From the NCBI RefSeq assembly GCF_026262505.1, contig NC_067204.1, positions 15,974,165 to 16,038,164 on the forward strand: a stretch of 64,000 nucleotides of DNA. Reading direction: 5' to 3'. Below, piece by piece: positions 59,901 through 64,000 of the stretch. A model generated the notes under the pieces. That model was not told the DNA's origin, did not search any database, and was given only the letters and a program-made list of their open reading frames with translations. The DNA is from Trichomonas vaginalis G3 (Eukaryota > Parabasalia > Trichomonadida > Trichomonadidae). Numbering within the stretch: position 1 is the first letter of the stretch; the number at the start of each line of letters is the position of its first letter. Both the position numbers and the translations under genes were made by a program.

Positions 59901-62900
59901 TCGGCTGTTTCTCTTACTATTATAAAATGCTGCAAATGAAGAGCGGTTTTCCATCATTATCTTTTTCATTGATATTTATACCATGCGAAATAAGAAGTTC
60001 GGCTATTTCTCTATTATTATAAAGCTGCAATCAAAAAGAGCGGTTTGTCCATCATTATCTTTTTCATTGATATTTATACCATGCGAAATAAGAATTTCGG
60101 CTGTTTCTCTATTTATTATAATGCTGCAAAATGAAGAGCGGTTTTCCATCATTATCTTTTTCATTGATATTTATACCATGTGAAATAAGAAGTTCGGCTA
60201 TTTCTCTATTATTATAAAATGCTGCTCAAAAAGAGCGGTTTTCCATCATTATCTTTTTCATTGATATTTATACCATGCGAAATAAGAATTCGGCTGTTTC
60301 TCTATTATTATAAAATGCTGCAAAATGAAGAGCGGTTTTCCCATCATTATCTTTTTCATTGATATTTATACCATGCGAAATAAGAAGTTCGGCTGTTTCT
60401 CTACTATTATAAAATGCTGCTCAAAAGAGCGGTTTTTCCATCATTATCTTTTTCATTGATATTTATACCATGTGAAATAAGAAGTTCGGCTATTTCTCTA
60501 CTATTATAAAATGCTGCTCAAAAAGAGCGGTTTGTCCATCATTATCTTTTTCATTGATATTTATACCATGCTAAATAAGAATTTCGGCTGTTTCTTTATT
60601 ATAAAATGCTGCAAAAGAGCGGTTTTCCATCATTATCTTTTTCATTGATATTTATACCATGTGAAATAAGAAGTTCGGCTATTTCTCTATATTATAAAAT
60701 GCTGCAAAAAGAGCGGTTTTCCATCATTATCTTTTTCATTGATATTTATACCATGTGAAATAAGAAGTTCGGCTATTTCTCTACTATTATAAAATGCTGC
60801 TCAAAAAGAGCGGTTTGTCCATCATTATCTTTTTCATTGATATTTATACCATGTGAAATAAGAAGTTCGGCTATTTCTCTACTATTATAAAATGCTGCTC
60901 AAAAAGAGCGGTTTTCCATCATTATCTTTTTCATTGATATTTATACCATGCTAAATAAGAATTTCGGCTGTTTTATTATCTATATAAATGCTGCATGAAG
61001 AGCGGTTTTCCATCATTATCTTTTTCATTGATATTTATACCATGCGAAATAAGAAGTTCGGCTGTTTCTTTACTATTATTTAATGCTGCAAAATGAAGAG
61101 CGGTTTTCCATCATTATCTTTTTCATTGATATTTATACCATGCGAAATAAGAAGTTCGGCTGTTTCTCTATTATTATAAAATGCTGCTCAAAAAGAGCGG
61201 TTTTCCATCATTATCTTTTTCATTGATATTTATACCATGCGAAATAAGAAGTTCGGCTTTCTCTACTATTATAATGCTGCAAAAAAGAGCGGTTTTCCAT
61301 CATTATCTTTTTCATTGATATTTATACCATGCTAAATAAGAAGTTCGGCTGTTTCTCTACTATTTTCTAGTGCTGCATCAAAAAGAGCGGTTTTCCATCA
61401 TTATCTTTTTCATTGATATTTATACCATGCGAAATAAGAAGTTCGGCTATTTCTCTACTATTATTCTAAAATGCTGCATCAAAAAGAGCGGTTTTCCATC
61501 ATTATCTTTTTCATTGATATTTATACCATGCGAAATAAGAAGTTCGGCTGTTTCTCTACTATTATAAAATGCTGCATCAAAAAGAGCGGTTTTTCCATCA
61601 TTATCTTTTTCATTGATATTTATACCATGCGAAATAAGAAGTTTGGCTGTTTCTCTATTATTATAAAATGCTGCAATGAAGAGCGGTTTTCCATCATTAT
61701 CTTTTTCATTGATATTTATACCATGCGAAATAAGAAGTTCGGCTATTTCTCTATTATTATAAAATGCTGCAAAAAAGAGCGGTTTTCCATCATTATCTTT
61801 TTCATTGATATTTATACCATGCGAAATAAGAAGTTCGGCTGTTTCTCTACTATTTTCTAGTGCTGCATCAAAAGAGCGGTTTTTCCATCATTATCTTTTT
61901 CATTGATATTTATACCATGCGAAATAAGAAGTTCGGCTGTTTCTCTACTATTTTCTAGTGCTGCATCAAAAAGAGCGGTTTTCCATCATTATCTTTTTCA
62001 TTGATATTTATACCATGCGAAATAAGAAGTTCGGCTGTTTCTCTACTATTTTCTAGTGCTGCAAAAAGAGCGGTTTTCCATCATTATCTTTTTCATTGAT
62101 ATTTATACCATGCGAAATAAGAATTCGGCTGTTCTTACTTATATAATGCTGCATGAAGAGCGGTTTTTCCATCATTATCTTTTTCATTGATATTTATACC
62201 ATGCGAAATAAGAAGTTCGGCTATTTCTCTATATTATAAAATGCTGCAAAAAGAGCGGTTTTCCATCATTATCTTTTTCATTGATATTTATACCATGCGA
62301 AATAAGAAGTTCGGCTGTTTCTCTACTATTTCTAGTGCTGCATCAAAAAGAGCGGTTTTCCATCATTATCTTTTCCATTGATATCTATATCATGTGAAAT
62401 AAGAATTTCGGCTGTTTCTTTCCTATTATTAATTGCTGCATCAAAAAGAGCGGTTTGTCCATTATTATCTTTTTCATTGATATTTATACCATGCGAAATA
62501 AGAAGTTTGGCTGTTTCTTTACTATTGTGACTTGCTGCAAAATGAAGAGCGGTTCTTCCATCATTATCTTTTTCATTGATATTTATACCGTGTGAAATAA
62601 GAAGTTTGGCTATTTCTCTATTATTATAAAATGCTGCAATATGAAGAGCGGTTCTTCCATCATTATCTTTTTCATTGATATTTATACCATGCGAAATAAG
62701 AAGTTCGGCTGTTTCTCTACTATTTTCTAGTGCTGCATCAAAAAGAGCGGTTTGTCCATCATTATCTTTTTCATTGATATTTATACCATGCGAAATAAGA
62801 AGTTCGGCTGTTTCTCTACTATTTTCTAGTGCTGCATCAAAAAGAGCGGTTTTTCCATCATTATCTTTTTCATTGATATTTATACCATGCGAAATAAGAA

Positions 62901-64000
62901 GTTCGGCTGTTTCTCTACTATTTTCTATTGCTGCATCAAAAAGAGCGGTTTTTCCATCATTATCTTTTTCATTGATATTTATACCATGCGAAATAAGAAT
63001 TTCGGCTGTTTCTTTACGATTATTTAATGCTGCAAAATGAAGAGCGGTTCTTCCATCATTATCTTTTTCATTGATATTTATACCGTGTGAAATAAGAAGT
63101 TCGGCTATTTCTCTACTATTATAAAATGCTGCCTCAAAAAGAGCGGTTTGTCCATCATTATCTTTTTCATTGATATTTATACCGTGTGAAATAAGAAGTT
63201 CGGCTATTTCTCTACTATTATAAAATGCTGCATCAAAAAGAGCGGTTTTTCCATCATTATCTTTTTCATTGATATTTATACCATGCGAAATAAGAAGTTC
63301 GGCTGTTTCTTTACGATTATTTAATGCTGCAAAATGAAGAGCGGTTCTTCCATCATTATCTTTTTCATTGATATTTATACCATGCTAAATAAGAATTTCG
63401 GCTGTTTCTTTATCTATATAATGCTGCTATGAAGAAGCGGTTTTCCATCATTATCTTTTTCATTGATATTTATACCATGCGAAATAAGAAGTTTCGGCTA
63501 TTTCTCTATTATTATAAAATGCTGCAAATGAAGAGCGGTTTTCCATCATTATCTTTTTCATTGATATTTATACCATGCGAAATAAGAAGTTCGGCTGTTT
63601 CTCTACTATTTTCTAGTGCTGCATCAAAAAGAGCGGTTTTCCATCATTATCTTTTTCATTGATATTTATACCATGCGAAATAAGAAGTTCGGCTGTTTCT
63701 CTACTATTTTTAGTGCTGCATCAAAAAGAGCGGTTTTCCATCATTATCTTTTTCATTGATATTTATACCATGCGAAATAAGAAGTTCGGCTGTTTCTTAC
63801 TATTTTATGCTGCATCAAAAAGAGCGGTTTTCCATCATTATCTTTTTCATTGATATTTATACCATGCGAAATAAGAAGTTCGGCTGTTTCTCTACTTATT
63901 TTCTATGCTGCATCAAAAAGAGCGGTTTTTCCATCATTATCTTTTTCATTGATATTTATACCATGCGAAATAAGAATTTCGGCTGTTTCTTTACGATTAT
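53959..64000 (-). pseudogene. Giant ankyrin-repeat locus, 3' part, damaged
   Basis: About 100 tandem 99-bp units run on the minus strand from beyond the right edge to a stop at 53,959 (HGININDIRKFY). The unit encodes a 33-residue ankyrin repeat with NDGKTALFDAA, ETAELLISHG and ININEKD; the TALxxAA and AELLISHG helices are the canonical signature. Ankyrin arrays mediate protein binding and are a very large family in trichomonads. Unit types differ in the ALENSRET / AFYNNREI / ALNNRKET segment. About a dozen units carry TAG in LLISHG (LLI*HG). In 55,430-62,400 and after 63,420 most units also have single-base length changes, especially four instead of five A in GGAAAAACC. The locus is therefore a pseudogene, a set of separate genes, or partly mis-assembled. 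Confidence 0.85.
53970..64000. repeat. 99-bp tandem array encoding ankyrin repeats
   Basis: The period is exactly 99 bp in clean parts (for example ACCATGCG at 54,388, 54,487 and 54,586). Higher-order homogeneity is strong, with runs of identical units (54,380-54,640, 54,880-55,280, 56,750-57,130, 58,110-58,560), pointing to recent unequal exchange or amplification. Confidence 0.95.

Noticed and set aside
54046-63853. Many plus-strand open frames with repeated IFIPCEIRSSAVSLLF sequence
   Set aside because: Antisense shadows of the ankyrin units; the minus-strand frame gives the canonical ankyrin signature.
53970-64000. CRISPR-like regular repeats
   Set aside because: The 99-bp units have no unique spacers and encode ankyrin repeats.

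Overview
The window is AT-rich, compact, intron-poor nuclear DNA of a protist. Eukaryotic genes (ribosomal protein eL37, an RRM protein, a CK2 beta subunit, an ecto-NTPDase) lie beside a bacterial-type malic enzyme. Several genes start 8-15 nt downstream of a TCA-type initiator. Maverick/Polinton elements, MULE transposons and a huge ankyrin-repeat locus are also present. Together these point to a parabasalid, Trichomonas or Tritrichomonas; this is inferred, not proven. No tRNA, rRNA or CRISPR array was recognised.

Layout. 1-11,340: the right part of a Maverick/Polinton (Maverick A, left end outside the window) with capsid, packaging ATPase, vertex-like proteins and a protein-primed DNA polymerase B that contains an HNH nuclease-like insertion. 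11,670-16,580: host genes eL37, an Hsp70 ATPase-domain-only protein and an RRM protein, plus a 3 x 122 bp array whose units fold on paper as a three-way junction.

16,821-44,995: one nested transposon complex. A MULE (TIRs carrying GGCGTCCT motifs, 9-bp target duplication TTAGATTTG) landed between the RRM gene and the CK2 beta gene. A second, complete Maverick (Maverick B, 20,679-42,149, 716-bp TIRs) sits inside the MULE transposase gene. A 1.0-kb TTAA-flanked MITE-like element (43,161-44,202) sits nearer the right end. The MULE also carries a passenger gene and a 167-bp tandem array between two divergent promoters. Maverick B encodes a packaging ATPase, vertex proteins, a long fibre with collagen-like triplets and a phage-type tail tip, a retroviral-type integrase, three KilA-N genes, polymerase B and a major capsid protein. 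It is broken in roughly a dozen places; both Mavericks are treated as fossils.

45,166-52,016: host genes for CK2 beta, a GDA1/CD39 NTPDase and malic enzyme. Between the last two lies a second MULE-like element (47,688-50,397, 10-bp target duplication) with a 121-bp tandem array. 53,959-64,000: the 3' part of an ankyrin-repeat locus on the minus strand, about 100 units of 99 bp. It is damaged by stop-bearing units and by dense single-base length errors that may partly be assembly errors.

The host single-copy genes are all intact, whereas damage is concentrated in the mobile elements and the ankyrin array.
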